This document shows positions 29,130 to 39,319 of a DNA stretch of 64,000 nucleotides, piece after piece (the first letter of the stretch is position 1; each line of letters starts with the position of its first letter). The notes below the pieces were generated by a model, which was not told the origin of the DNA, did not search any database, and was given only the letters and a program-made list of their open reading frames with translations. This stretch comes from Shinisaurus crocodilurus. Taxonomy: Eukaryota; Chordata; Lepidosauria; Squamata; Shinisauridae. Made by a program: the position numbers and the translations under genes. The stretch spans positions 124,438,402 to 124,502,401 of the forward strand of contig CM037877.1 of NCBI GenBank assembly GCA_021292165.1, in the 5' to 3' direction.

Positions 29130-29900
29130 AATAAATGTCACCTCGGAGAAAAAGAAGCCAGCCAGTGGGAAAGAGAACACTCAAATCTGCAGCAGGGGGA
29201 CAAGAACCAATGGTGGAAATTTTGATGCCATATAAGCCAAGAATGATACAACACAATCTCACCACTCCTACAAATAATCAAAGAAGTGGCTGTAAAACAT
29301 TCTGGGATCACGCAGACTGCCAATGATGCGCTGGACCTTGGCAAAGGGCAGCAGAAAATGATCAAGTCACTGACTAGATCCACTGCAGATCTTCAGGAGA
29401 GGGTGGAATTATTGGCAAATAGAAGTTGATGGGCAACCCTTTGCTTCAGGGGCTTTACTGAACTGGAGGAGGGGGGCATTTTAGTCACTTGACTTAATGA
29501 ATCGTGCACCAATTTACGAATTATCTATAATCATCTGGAGTGGGCCCCACCCAGATTGAGACCTAGATACACAAGTACACAAACTTATTGAATTCAGTTA
29601 GTCCAGGACTTGAGTCCAGAAACCCTAGTAAAAATAAAATTTTCAATTTTGTACCCCACAGCTAAGAAATGCTAACATCATGTATAAATGGGGCCTCCCA
29701 GTGAAACGAATTGTGCAAATAAAGGGGAAGGGACATGTGGTATTGTCCCCTCAAGAAGCAAGACAACTTCCATTTGAGCTGAAATTAGATCCAGGAGCAG
29801 AGATCCCAGCTGAATCCAATAATGAAATCTCATTGGATGAAGCAAATGACCTGTTGACAATGCTTGGGCGAAAGCAGCTGTCACAGCCATCAAACTAAGG
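29130..29900 (+). pseudogene. Degenerate L1/Tx1-like LINE ORF1
   Basis: Pieces of an ORF1-type RNA-binding protein lie in order in several frames: a basic N-terminal part (RRKRSQPVGKRTLKS), a coiled-coil-like part near 29330-29430 (KMIKSLTRSTADLQERVELL), a region with VQDLSPETLVKIK (about 29610) and a C-terminal part MYKWGLPVKRIVQIKGKGHV then VLSPQEARQLPFEL. The pattern DLSPETL ... (Y/K)WG(F/L)P(V/F)(K/R) is typical of L1-group ORF1 C-terminal domains. Frames are broken several times and no RT follows. Confidence 0.6.
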
Positions 29901-31145
29901 TTTCAGAAATTGACTAGACCACCAAGACAAGATAAATAACTATTTACCTAACTGAAAGCTGATAAAAAAGTATCAATCACAAGAACATTTGAACTTGAAG
30001 AACCTGATATCAATAACATAACAATGCATTTACAATCTGTTAACCAAAAGTTTTAAGAATTTGGAGATAAAAGCTCAAATGTTTAGCTAATTAGACTACG
30101 GACTTGCAGCCAAAGATGTAGCTGGTGATTTCAAGTCAATAGTATTCAGTACAAAGCCACACCTCCACAGCCTTTCTGCCTCCTTGCCATCCAGATTGTA
30201 GACTTCCATGCCTTTCTAGCTTTCAAACTTGAGCACTGCCACTTCAGTCAGGACACAGTCTCTGCTGCTCTTGTTCCCGTACCCTATTCATGACTTTTTT
30301 GACTGCCTGCTTGCTACACTGACCCATCCTTTTCACAGATCCATGCTTCATTTCCCTCAGTTTTTTTCCTTCATCCATCCACACACACCCTCCCACCAGG
30401 TCCTGCTTCTCAGTCCACTGTCTCCTTCATATATGTCTTGGGTTCCCTTTTTCTTAGTTCTCTTATATTCTTGCCTATGTAATCCAAAGCCAGCATGTGG
30501 GGTGAGAGATATACTAACCTGAGAATCCATCCACCCAGGTCAGAAATGTAGTTAAACTATTAAAAATGTATTTATTAATGGAATGTAAGATCCAGAACAA
30601 GCAGCCTTCTGATACAGAAGAATAAATAATGGTTCTATCTTGTAACTGTCCTAACCTAACATCTCTGATCCCACTACCCCCTGTCTTTTACCTACTTGAA
30701 GCTAACCCTACCTCTGGAACTTAATTCTTCTTATTGACTCTCTCCATCCTAACTCTGTGGATTCTCCCCTGATGCTGATTCAGCTCCCACTTCCAGCTGA
30801 CTTTCTCAGAAGACTCGTAACTCCACCCACCCATCATTCTACCTGACCCCTGCTCTCAATCATTTCTCCACTGATACTTCTGTTATGCTTCCATGAATTG
30901 CTGAGATTTTTCCCCTTCCAGGAATAACATGCAACACGTGATTGTATGCATGGAAGCCATGCATATATTTTTTTTTAAAGCAGTGTTTCTGCTCTTTATT
31001 GCATCACCCATTCCTTTAAATAATGTTCCCTAGTTCTATTACATCAGTCATGAACCGCTGCCGCACTGCCTCTTTAAACATTCAGTAATCCCACGTCTCG
31101 GCTCGGGGCAGCGTCCCCATGAGGTCAGCCAATTCTCCACTCACT
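29901..31145. other. No recognised gene
   Basis: AT-rich then pyrimidine-rich sequence; short frames only. A T9 run precedes GTTTCTGCTC near 30970. Confidence 0.45.
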
Positions 31146-31215
31146 TGTGTCTGACATCTTTTGGTCTTCGGGTACTCTCTATTCATTACATGTGGTGTCG
31201 AACAGGGTGAACAAA
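31146..31215 (+). promoter_or_regulatory. Possible LTR end and primer-binding site, plus strand
   Basis: TTCGGGTACTCTCTATTCATTACA followed two bases later by TGGTGTCGAACAGGG looks like U5-CA plus a TGG-starting tRNA primer site. The rest of such an LTR upstream is not demonstrable. Low confidence. Confidence 0.3.
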
Positions 31216-31261
31216 CCCATAATGTTGTTGCTTGTAGAAACAACCTCCAGTCCAGGTTTGG

Positions 31262-31672
31262 CTATCGCGGCGCCATACCTGGGTCTCCCCCTCTGCCTCC
31301 CACAGATCCTAGCTGTTTTGAAATCTCGAGTTGGAGGTTTATCCACTCCCGTTGCTGTTGGGGTAAATTCTGCACTGCCTGCTGCCAGTCCACCAGCACT
31401 AGGTTGCTGCCGCTGTCGGAATCCCCATCCCCTTTAGAAACTGCCTCACTCTCTGGCCGTGACACGACTGCCCGGGTGCCATCCAGAGACTGCTCCCCGA
31501 CTATCCACACGATAGCGGAAGTCTCTCGCACCACCAGCACTTGCACGGGTGGCTGGACCCCACTGCTGGGGCAGCCACTTCTGCATCGACAGTGACTTCT
31601 TTCTGATGGCTCATCTTGCCCTATCCTTTCAGAACAATCAACTTCTGACCTGAGTGCAACACAGTCCTCCAC
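31262..31672 (-). pseudogene. LTR-retrotransposon gag-like N-terminal fragment
   Basis: An open minus-strand frame lies directly behind the LTR and primer site at 31718-31738. It includes VVRETSAIVWIVGEQSLDGT, VSRPESEAVSKGDGDSDSG and WQQAVQNLPQQQREWINLQL, the last a Gln/Leu-rich helix as in gag proteins. A better ATG (SHQKEVTVDAEV follows it) lies in another frame near 31610, so a frameshift is likely. No capsid or pol part remains. Gypsy-like origin is plausible but not proven. Confidence 0.5.
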
Positions 31673-31717
31673 AAATCTCTTTCTCTCCCACCTACGCTTT
31701 CTCTGCGGTTCAGTGTC

Positions 31718-31737
31718 TTATCCCACCGCTAACACCA
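31718..31737 (-). promoter_or_regulatory. Primer-binding site of the minus-strand LTR element
   Basis: Reads TGGTGTTAGCGGTGGGATAA on the minus strand, starting with the TGG that pairs with a tRNA 3' CCA, immediately after the LTR end. Confidence 0.55.
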
Positions 31738-32574
31738 TGTGAAGGACTGCTTTTGATTTTGGATGAGAGATCAGAGGCTACAAATTGCCAGCCCTGATTC
31801 TGCCATCCCCAAATCACCTCACACTGAACCCGGCCCCAGCCTCAGACACTGGAATTAGCACCAAACCAGCAGGAAAACTACACACACACTGCGTAGGGGA
31901 AAGTGAACGAAAGTTTATTTTGGGTTAATCAGTTACAAATTAGGTGGGAATATAAGGGAAGTGAAATTGACCTTTGTTACATACAGTCAGAACTACAAAA
32001 CAACAAAACTAAACCTCACACTAGAGTACCCAGGCACTTATACATTAGCTTTGGGGTTGTTCTTCCCAGAACTTGCCTCAGCCACAGTCCCCCACTCCAC
32101 GCTTCCTCGCGTCCAGAACAACAAAAGCCCAGAAGCCACGGCTGACGATATGGATTTTCTCCCTCCCCTCCCCTCAATAGCCTGACTGTCACTTGGCCAA
32201 TCATGATTAATTTCGTCCAGGCTAGGCAGGGGAGGGGGGGTGGCTTCTAGGTGTCAGAAGGGTGAATTCCTGACCATACCTAGAGTGCTTGGTGGACATT
32301 TGCATGCAAATACATCATAGACTCTGAGGCGACACAAAGCCCCCAGGAGAAACGATGTACATTCACAGGAGATTCTCAGCTTCCGGCTGGGATTACACTT
32401 ATTTACATGTGTGTGGTGGGAAGGGACACAGGAACTCTCTCTGTATGCTTTTCTTCACAGATGCAGTAGCAATTTCCATTTGAATAATTAATCTTCCTGT
32501 GCCCTTAGGAGAATCTCAATAAACATTTCTTATATTTGAGAGTTACCCCAATATTGCTTTGTATGCCCACACAC
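31738..32574 (-). mobile_element. LTR (5' LTR of a minus-strand element)
   Basis: Left edge TGTGAAGG is the complement of an LTR ending CCTTCACA, directly next to the primer site. A minus-strand AATAAA (complement at 31914-31919) sits about 180 bp before that end, as expected for the R region. The right boundary, near GCCCACACA at 32567-32574, is an estimate; no target duplication was confirmed. Confidence 0.5.
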
Positions 32575-32605
32575 TTCCCCTAGAAAGATAAAAAATGACA
32601 AAAAT

Positions 32606-32650
32606 GTATTTATTTATTCATTCATTTTCTATACCGCCCAATAATGAATA
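32606..32650 (-). repeat. L2-type LINE 3' tail fragment
   Basis: TATTTATTCATTCATTTTCT and ATACCGCCCAATAATG repeat the 3' end seen at 2235-2270, then stop. About 45 bp. Confidence 0.7.
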
Positions 32651-32779
32651 AATCAATTATCTTCTTACATTCATATATAGGGGAGTGCTTAGTTTCACAT
32701 AGAAAAACAAATATCTGCAAAGAATCTTGGAACTGCGTCCTTCCTTCATGAGAATCCATGTCGTATAGCAGGAATGTGG

Positions 32780-32987
32780 AAGATAAGAACATAAGAGGAG
32801 CCATGCTGGATCAAACCAAGGGTCCACTAGTCCAGCATTCTGTTCAGACAGAGACCAACCAGCTGGCCACAGGATCCCATGAGTAAAACATGAGTGCAAC
32901 AGCACCTTCCCGCCCATGCTCCCCAGCAACTGGTGTATATAGGCAGTGTCAGAGGCAGTATGGAGGTAGCATATAGCCAATCAGGAT
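32780..32987 (-). repeat. Interspersed repeat of unassigned family
   Basis: AGAACATAAGAGGAGCCATG, TGCTGGATCAAACCAAGGGT, TCCAGCATTCTGTTC and CAGAGGCAGTAT form a dispersed reptile-type repeat; the phrase CAGAGGCAGTAT is also the core of the tandem units at 52.2-52.7 kb. It ends where CR1-A begins. Confidence 0.6.
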
Positions 32988-33128
32988 TAGAATCACAGAA
33001 TCATAGAATAGTAGAGTTGGAAGGGGCCTATAAGGCCATCGAGTCCAACCCCCTGCTCAATGCAGGAACCCAAGTCAAAGCATCCCTGACAGATGCACCT
33101 TGAATGCCTCCAGTGTGAGAGAGCCCAT
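32988..33128 (-). pseudogene. CR1-A LINE tail, minus strand
   Basis: Starts AATCACAGAATCATAGAATA and continues AAGGCCATCGAGTCCAACCC to CTCCCCTAGGTAG. Only about 140 bp of 3' end; carries a deletion after CTGACAGAT compared with other copies. Confidence 0.9.
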
Positions 33129-33530
33129 AACTCCCCTAGGTAGCCATTGGTAGCCTTCTCCTCCAGGAATTTGCCCAATTCCCCTTTAAAGTCGTCCAAA
33201 TTGGTGGCCATCACTACATCTTATGGAAGTGAATTCCATAGTTGAACTATGCACTGTGTGAAGAAGTCCTTCCTTTTATCTGTCCTGACCCTCCAACCAA
33301 TCAGCTTCATGGGATGACCCCGGGTTCTAGTATTATGAGAGTGAGAGAAAAGTGTCTCCCTATCTACTTTCGCCACACCATGCATAATTTTGTACACCTC
33401 TATCATGTCTCCCCTTACTCACCATTTTTGTAAGCTAAACTATCCCAGCTGCTGTAACCTTTTCTCATAGAGTAGTTGCTCCAGCCCCTTGATCATTTTA
33501 GTTGCCCTTTTCTGCACTTTTTCTTTGACC
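33129..33530 (-). pseudogene. Older CR1-type LINE C-terminus and 3' UTR
   Basis: The minus strand reads MIEVYKIMHGVAKVDRETLF and RTRGHPMKLIGWRVRTDKRK then FFTQCIVQLWNSLP (33221-33406), the usual C-terminal end of CR1-like RT proteins (WNSLP). It belongs to a different, more diverged subfamily than CR1-A, whose tail sits beside it. Confidence 0.8.
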
Positions 33531-34380
33531 TGTGGAGATTCTGCACCCAGCCCATGGAGGCTCCTTGGCTTCCTCCAGGGGGCAGATTCCAGGAGGAACC
33601 TCCACTGGTACCCCCAATCTCAGATCAGAGATAACAGCAGGGATGCGGGCAGCAAGTGGATGGTGGTGAGAGGACTAGCTGTTCCTCCCAGTTTGCAGCT
33701 GAGTCCTTTTGTGCACTGCTTGCATGAGGACAATGCATGCTGTGCAAAGCCGGGGACTCAGTCAGTGCTGGGAGGAGGATGGGCGGGGCGAAGATGTCAG
33801 TGGGTCTGGCCATACTCAAGTGACTTCATCTGGCCTGTGGAGGACCTGGTGAGGACAAGTCTCCTAGAAGGTTATGACTTGGGGTGGCCCAAAACTGATT
33901 TCAGGGTCCAAAACATACCACTCTTTATTCCTAGGTCATATTGGCAGTAGTGTAGTGGTGTAACCAAGGCTCAGAGGGATGCAGTGCTAGCACTTTTTTC
34001 ATTAGCAGGGGCACTGATGTCATCTGCCACCCCCACCTCCCTAGGATTCCCTGTTCCCTCCGAACTTAGCTGCAGTCCTCACAGTAGCTGATGGGAAATG
34101 AATTTTCCCAGCAACAATATATTGTCTGTATTATAATACAAACTATTTTGTGGCCGGATTGGTCTTGAATGGGCAGTTAAGACCCCATTGGCTTTACAAA
34201 AGACCTGTTCCTGGTGGAGATGAAAACAGCTAGAACCAGTTTGATGGTATGGATAAACACAGCAGCCTGAATTTATGGACTTTGTTTAGGGGCATGGCTA
34301 TGGGGACTGTTGTGATGGGTACCTGCACTTCAAAATTTACCACTACACTACAGCTTATTGGCAAGGAAAGAAAAAATATT
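33531..34380. other. No recognisable feature
   Basis: An open frame at 33489-33950 crosses the repeat border and has no motif. Nothing supportable. Confidence 0.45.
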
Positions 34381-34507
34381 GGCTTGTGGGCAGCATGTCA
34401 GGCCTGGTTATTACTTGGATGGGAGACCCCTCCTCTAGTTTCCTGCATTGAGCAGGGGGTGGGACTCGATAGCCTTGTAGGCTCCTTCCAACTCTATGAA
34501 ATCTATG
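34381..34507 (+). mobile_element. 5S-rRNA-derived SINE with CR1-A tail, copy 1
   Basis: The 5' part TCAGGCCTGGTTATTACTTG then GATGGGAGACC matches the 3' half of vertebrate 5S rRNA (intermediate element and C box of the type 1 pol III promoter). It then switches at TCCTGCATTGAGCAGGGGG to the CR1-A 3' end, finishing CTATGAAATCTATG. The A-box part seen in other copies is replaced. Non-coding; mobilisation by CR1 machinery is inferred from the shared tail. Confidence 0.8.
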
Positions 34508-34978
34508 TTTATAGGTATATCACTGTGGGAGCAGCACACTTGAGAATGAATTGCAGAAAACATACTGCCGGACAAGATGCGGAAACATCTTTTAGGGGAT
34601 AATCTGCTAATACTGCAGCTGTATCATTTGGGGTGGCTCAAGGCTTTCTGTGTGGTGCAAATCCCTCTGTTGCCCCTCTATATCTGTTTATATATTGAAT
34701 AGGTATAGAAGCATTGTTATCATTTTTGAATACTGCTGTTTAAAAAGGACAAAGGCTACCTGGGATCAGTCTGAGATCAGCACAGAGCATACCCCAGCCA
34801 GGACTAGTATCCTGGGGACCAGAGAGTCCACTGTGGATTACACTGCCAGCACATTTTTCCTTTTAATTTTTAAGAACAACTGTTACGGGCCTGGTGCTGA
34901 GCAAAGTGTCAAGCCTGCTGGCTACAGCAACTAACATCTCCTCTCACTTGAGAGAAGGCACTCATTGGATTTCCCCAT
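34508..34978. other. No recognisable feature
   Basis: No gene or repeat recognised. Confidence 0.45.
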
Positions 34979-35383
34979 GTGGTGTAGTGGATAGAGTGTC
35001 AGACTAGGACAGGAGAGACCCAAATTTAAATCTCTGCTCAGTCATGAAGCTCATGGGATGACTATAGTTCAGTGGTAGAACACTTGTTCTGCATGTAGAC
35101 AGTTCCAGGTTTAGTCCCTGACATCTCCTACTAGGTCTGGGGAGGACCTCTGTCTCAAAGTTTGAAGAGTTGCTGTCAGTCAGATTAGACCAAACTGAGC
35201 TGGACCAGTAGTCTGACTTGATATAAAACAATATCCTCCCTTGGGCTAGTCACTGTCTCCTAGCCCAATCTATTTCACAGGGCTGTTGCAGGGATACATT
35301 AATAGGGAAATAATCCTGTTTTCCATCCTGAGCTCCTTTGTGGAAGGACAGGCTAATAAATAAATAAATAAATAAATAAATTT
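34979..35383 (+). repeat. CORE/MIR-like SINE split by a tRNA-Ala-type SINE
   Basis: Outer SINE: GGTGTAGTGGATAGAGTGTC (A-box), CAAATTTAAATCTCTGC (B-box region), TCATGAAGCTCATGGG, then after the insertion TTGGGCTAGTCACTGTCTCC, CACAGGGCTGTTGCAGGG and an (AAAT)n tail at 35352-35382. The inner insertion is listed separately. Confidence 0.85.
35058..35238 (+). mobile_element. tRNA-Ala-like SINE inserted in the CORE SINE
   Basis: TAGTTCAGTGGTAGAAC (A box) and CCAGGTTTAGTCCCTGACAT (B box and acceptor-like end) resemble tRNA-Ala. The body has GAGTTGCTGTCAGTCAGATT and GAGCTGGACCAGTAGTCTGA and ends TTGATATAAAACAATATCCT. Diverged copy, not a functional tRNA gene. Confidence 0.75.
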
Positions 35384-35748
35384 GTTACTTTCTATATAAG
35401 AACTGATATTTAGGCTCTTTATGCAATACACCTCTCCCAGGAGGAAGGGTGTTTGAGGCCAATACTTTATATCATTTTTATTTCCAGGTAGCCACATCTA
35501 GACATAGTAATTTTAATGCTGCTCATTTCACCTTGGAAAAGCTATTCTTTTTTTTAGATGACAGCCCACTTCAGCATGTTATGTATACTTGCACTTATGA
35601 AATATAAGCCAGTTTTTAAAGAGAAGATAAAAAAGAATTGTCTAATAATATGAGTAGCCATAATCCAGCTTTTCAAGTGTTACTGATCTAAGAGGAAGAC
35701 ATCTTAAGCATATGCTCAACTCTCTCATGGAAAGCAACAAGACAATGG
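35384..35748. other. No recognisable feature
   Basis: AT-rich, nothing identified. Confidence 0.45.
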
Positions 35749-36153
35749 CTGGGCTCAGACTATGGTTTAGCATTACATACATGAACCTTAGGCTTATGTG
35801 CTCCCTCCTCACCTTTCCTCCTCTGTCCCAGTCACAAGAAGATTGGAAGCTTTCATTTCTGTTTTCAGTTAACCACTGTTTGTTGTTATGTGCTATCCTG
35901 GAAAGTAACTATGGTTTAGGAAAACAAATTATGATCAGAAAATTGAATTTGGCTTATTTCCTAAACCATAGTTAAGTCTAATTACAGTTTGTCTGGGCTG
36001 AAGGTGAAGCACAGTTAGCTGAAAATAGAAGCAAAAGCTTTCAATCTCCTCACAGCTGCATCAGAGGAAGAGAAGGGAAGGGAAGCTCATGAGCTTAAGG
36101 GACATTTGCTTAACACTAAACTATGGTTTAATGTTACATCTCAACACAGCCTT
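35749..36153. mobile_element. Foldback MITE (AAACCATAGTTT family), copy 1
   Basis: Left end TGGGCTCAGACTATGGTTTA, right end AAACTATGGTTTAATG with CTCAACACAGCC. Internal AACTATGGTTTAGGAAA and TTTCCTAAACCATAGTT face each other (35908 and 35958), and CTTTCATTTCTGTTTTCAGT (35850) is mirrored near 36020 as CTGAAAATAGAAGCAAAAGC. No coding region. Confidence 0.8.
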
Positions 36154-36248
36154 AAAGTTCTCATATCTGTGAACATGTAATTATCGGAAATAATTAAAAC
36201 TATCAGAAATATTAAAACAAGCATGTATACAAATTATTAATAATTGCC

Positions 36249-36860
36249 ATTATTAACATCAACATAAATTAGCATTTTAATAAATAAGATGGTTGTGGCG
36301 TAACCTCACAATTCAGTTCCCTGGTGTATGTCAGCGTTAGTATGTTTAGTGAGCATAGAATGTTGAAAGAGGGGGTGTGCTGAGTGATGTCTTAGAAACG
36401 GTAGGGGAGGAGTATATAAGGGGGATTGAGTGATGTCAGTTATAATTATTATGCTGGCTCTTGTTGTAGTCTTGTCTTGTCTGTTGGTGGTTGGGGTAGG
36501 CAGGTTTGAAGTTTTCTTTGTGGAACTAAGATTTTGGAAATTAAAATAAACTTATTTTTAATTTGTGTGCTACCCAAATCCTATGTGTCAGCTTGGCATT
36601 ATTAACCTACATTACTGTTGAACCTACATACACACACCTTTATACCCACAGTAGAATATATTCAAAATAGAACCTTGATAAACTTTATTGATCTTTCCCC
36701 TCATATGTAGGGGAAGGGTTTCATTTGACCCTCCCCTCAGGTTACTAGGTATTTGTGCTTAGCCTGAGAAGGGTTTATGCGGCTGGGCCTAGAGTGAAAG
36801 GACTATGTCGTCGTCATTATTAACATCAACATAAATTAACATTTTAATAAATAAGATGGT
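36249..36860 (+). mobile_element. LTR-like promoter module between 46-bp direct repeats
   Basis: CATTATTAACATCAACATAA and the following 26 bp occur at 36249-36294 and 36815-36860 with one mismatch. Between them lie a TATATAAG box (36413-36420) and, about 130 bp on, AATAAA (36545-36550) with a GT-rich downstream stretch, the spacing of an LTR U3-R-U5. The flanking repeat is far longer than an LTR target duplication, so a local tandem duplication is an alternative. Confidence 0.45.
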
Positions 36861-37931
36861 ATTATGTGTGGGAAAGGCCTAACTAAAACTCCTAACACAG
36901 GGGGAATGAAAGAAGTGGAAGGAACAGAAAAGGCAAAAAGATGAGAGATTTATTTATATGCATTTTTGTACTTCTGTTTGACCCTTGGCAGTCAGGAATA
37001 TAAAGACTTAAACAAAGTGTCCAAGTTACTGAATAGCTGCTTTGGGTGTGTAAGTCAGATTTGTGAATCTTTCAGAGGAACAGAATCTGTAATGAGTGTT
37101 CCTCTGTTCTGCTGTGCTGAAATTGCTGCCCTTTGCAGTTTCTAGGTCAGTAAGTTAATCAAGTCAAGGGTTTCTGTCCATTGTTTCCCTTATTAATCAC
37201 AGTTGCCTTAAGAAGCTTTCTGGCTTTTCAAAGCCCTATTCAGGGACTGGTGAAATTTCCCATCTCCAAAAGTATACACTTGACATATGTTATTGCTTTT
37301 CACCCTCAAATAAAGGAGTACACTATAGGATCATAGAAAGAAGAGAAAGTTTGTTCTGATCCAGCTATCAGATAAGTACTCTGATAAGCACTCAAAATTC
37401 CTGTGCACAGCATGTGCCTATTCATCTCCATGGAGAAATTGGACCACACATACTTAGGAGCTATATGTGAAGAATGCATTGATCCTCTGAAATGCTCCAG
37501 CTCTTATTGTGGACTAATTAAAGGCAGAGACAGAACCTACGTTCACAACTATCTGGTTTCGTATAAGAATTTGTCTGGCTCATAAATGCAGAAATTGGGT
37601 GTCATTTCCCCAGAGGTTGGGGCCCAGGAAATTAAATAAGTTCTATGGGTGTATCATCAGTGTTCAATGTGCCAGGAGCTGCTTGTGTAAGCACATGAAT
37701 AGTTCTTTAATGTTGACCCCTGATTCTGCACAAACTCAAGTATCATGGTTGGTCACCACAACTTAGCCATGCATGTGGCACCAAACCATACTACAGTTCC
37801 CAGGAAACAATTGGATAATCCCCGCCTCAAGTAACCCCACCTATTCAGCAACTCCACTCATCAACACTCCCCCCCCCCTTCACCAGTATGAAGCCAGCTC
37901 CTAGGTTGTGGGGGGATCAATTTTCATTTAT
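36861..37931. other. No recognisable feature
   Basis: No gene. A C10 run lies near 37869. Confidence 0.45.
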
Positions 37932-38075
37932 TTCATAGATTTTTATAGAGTTGGAAGGAGCCTACAAGGCCATCGAGTCCAACCCCCTGCTCAATGCAGG
38001 AAACTAGAGGCTAAGCAGGCCTGACCCTGCTTAGCTTTCCACACTCAGACAAGCTGAGCCAGCATAAGCCACAGG
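37932..38075 (-). mobile_element. 5S-rRNA-derived SINE with CR1-A tail, copy 2 (internal deletion)
   Basis: Starts with the CR1 tail (TTCATAGATTTTTATAGAGT), then the 5S-like GACCCTGCTTAGCTTTCC and CAGACAAGCTGAGCC. The C-box part (GTCTCCCATCCAAGTA) is missing, so an internal deletion removed one promoter box. Confidence 0.8.
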
Positions 38076-38224
38076 CTACATCACAGCTGGAGCTAATCGG
38101 AACATGTCAGCTGTGTAGCAAAGCTCTGTTTTCTGGGAGTGAGTGACTACAGTGAGCAAACAGGGTGAGCAAACAGCAGTTATGCACGGGGCTACTCTAA
38201 GTGGCAAGGAGGGGGATGATTTGT

Positions 38225-38960
38225 GACTTTTGAGTTGGGGCTTATTGGGGGCTTATTTAAAGGGTCCTCTCTCCTTTTGCTTAGGATGCCAAGTCACCTG
38301 ACTGCTACTGTTATTGCTTTATTTTCTAAACTGCTTTTGATTCCCCCCCCCCCTAAACTACCTTTTTTCCTAATCTGCTTCCCACACACACACACACTTT
38401 TAAAGTGCTTGCTTAAATTGGGGGTGGAGCTTTGGCTGGTTTCTTTCTCCCTGTTTTGGGCTTTGTCCTCTCTCTCTTTGCTTAGGATGCTAAGTCTTTT
38501 CCCTAGTATTCTGTGGAGTGCAGGATTGTGTCTCATCGCCCAGTGACCCAGGGTCACCCGCCATGGGAAGAGCCTGGTCATGTAGTTGCAGTGGCTGAGT
38601 CACCTGACTGCTACTGTAACTGTTTCTCCCCTGCCCCCTAAACTGCATTTACTTCTGTTTTGTTCTTTTCTTTTGCCCTTTCTTCTTTTTCTAAACTGCC
38701 TCCCTCCCTCTAAACTTCTTGTTTAAGTTGGGGGTGGAGCTTTGACTGCTGTGTCACCTGACTCAGCCTGCTGCTATAAAAGCCTGTGGCTTGTGGGTGG
38801 GGCCACAGTCCACACCTGGGGTTCATCAGAGCAGACTAGCAGATTAGTAGCACAGCTCTCTGTGTGCTGGGAATGAGCCACCAGACTGGGCAAACAAGAG
38901 AGTTTTGCATAAGAGTTTAGTGGGAGAGTCCATGGAGAGTCATCTGGAGTGCCTAGCACT
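38225..38960 (+). promoter_or_regulatory. CR1-C 5' region: two promoter-like monomers
   Basis: Two related units share GTCACCTGACTGCTACTGT, CTAAACT and TTGGGGGTGGAGCTTTG (GCTGG or ACTGC): 38290-38440 and 38600-38750. The second is followed by CTATAAAAG at 38773-38781, a strong TATA box, and a transcript-like leader to the ORF1 start. Tandem 5' monomers driving LINE transcription are known in other LINEs; their role here is inferred. Confidence 0.55.
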
Positions 38961-38995
38961 ATGGAAACAGAGGGAGTTGTTCCAGTGCCTGAAAG

Positions 38996-39319
38996 ATGTG
39001 TGCCATATTTGTCTTCCTGCCTGAGGAGAACAGGAACCACACCTGCAGCAAGTGCAGGCTAGTAGCTCCCCTGGAAGAGAAAGTGATGAGGCTTGAGGCA
39101 GGCACGCCTCTGTACACTTCAACTTATCAGAGAGAGTGAGAGGTTTGTGGAAGAGAGGCAGGAGGCCCTCCTGAAAGAGCAACAGAATGGAGAGGTTTCA
39201 GAGGAAGAGGAAGAAAACAAGGACAAGAGATAGAGGAGTGAAAGAATGTGACACATAGGATCAGGAGAAGCTGGATATACATTCTGTGCCACGGCAACTA
39301 CATAGCAGATACCAGGCTC
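38996..39319 (+). pseudogene. CR1-C ORF1, N-terminal part
   Basis: The ATG at 38996 opens a frame with CAIFVFLPEENRNHTCSKCR then LVAPLEEKVMRLEAG: paired cysteines followed by a leucine-heptad-like helix, as in the N terminus of CR1-type ORF1. A frameshift near 39110 breaks it; glutamate-rich sequence follows. The second DIRS element interrupts the rest at 39320. Confidence 0.65.

Noticed and set aside
33489..33950. 153-codon open frame
   Set aside because: Crosses the boundary of a CR1 3' UTR and unrelated DNA, so it cannot be a conserved gene.
35058..35130. Functional tRNA gene
   Set aside because: Boxes are degraded, no cloverleaf closes, and the sequence continues into a SINE body.
38773..38781. 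Promoter of a host gene
   Set aside because: The downstream frame is CR1-type ORF1, so the TATA box belongs to the LINE.
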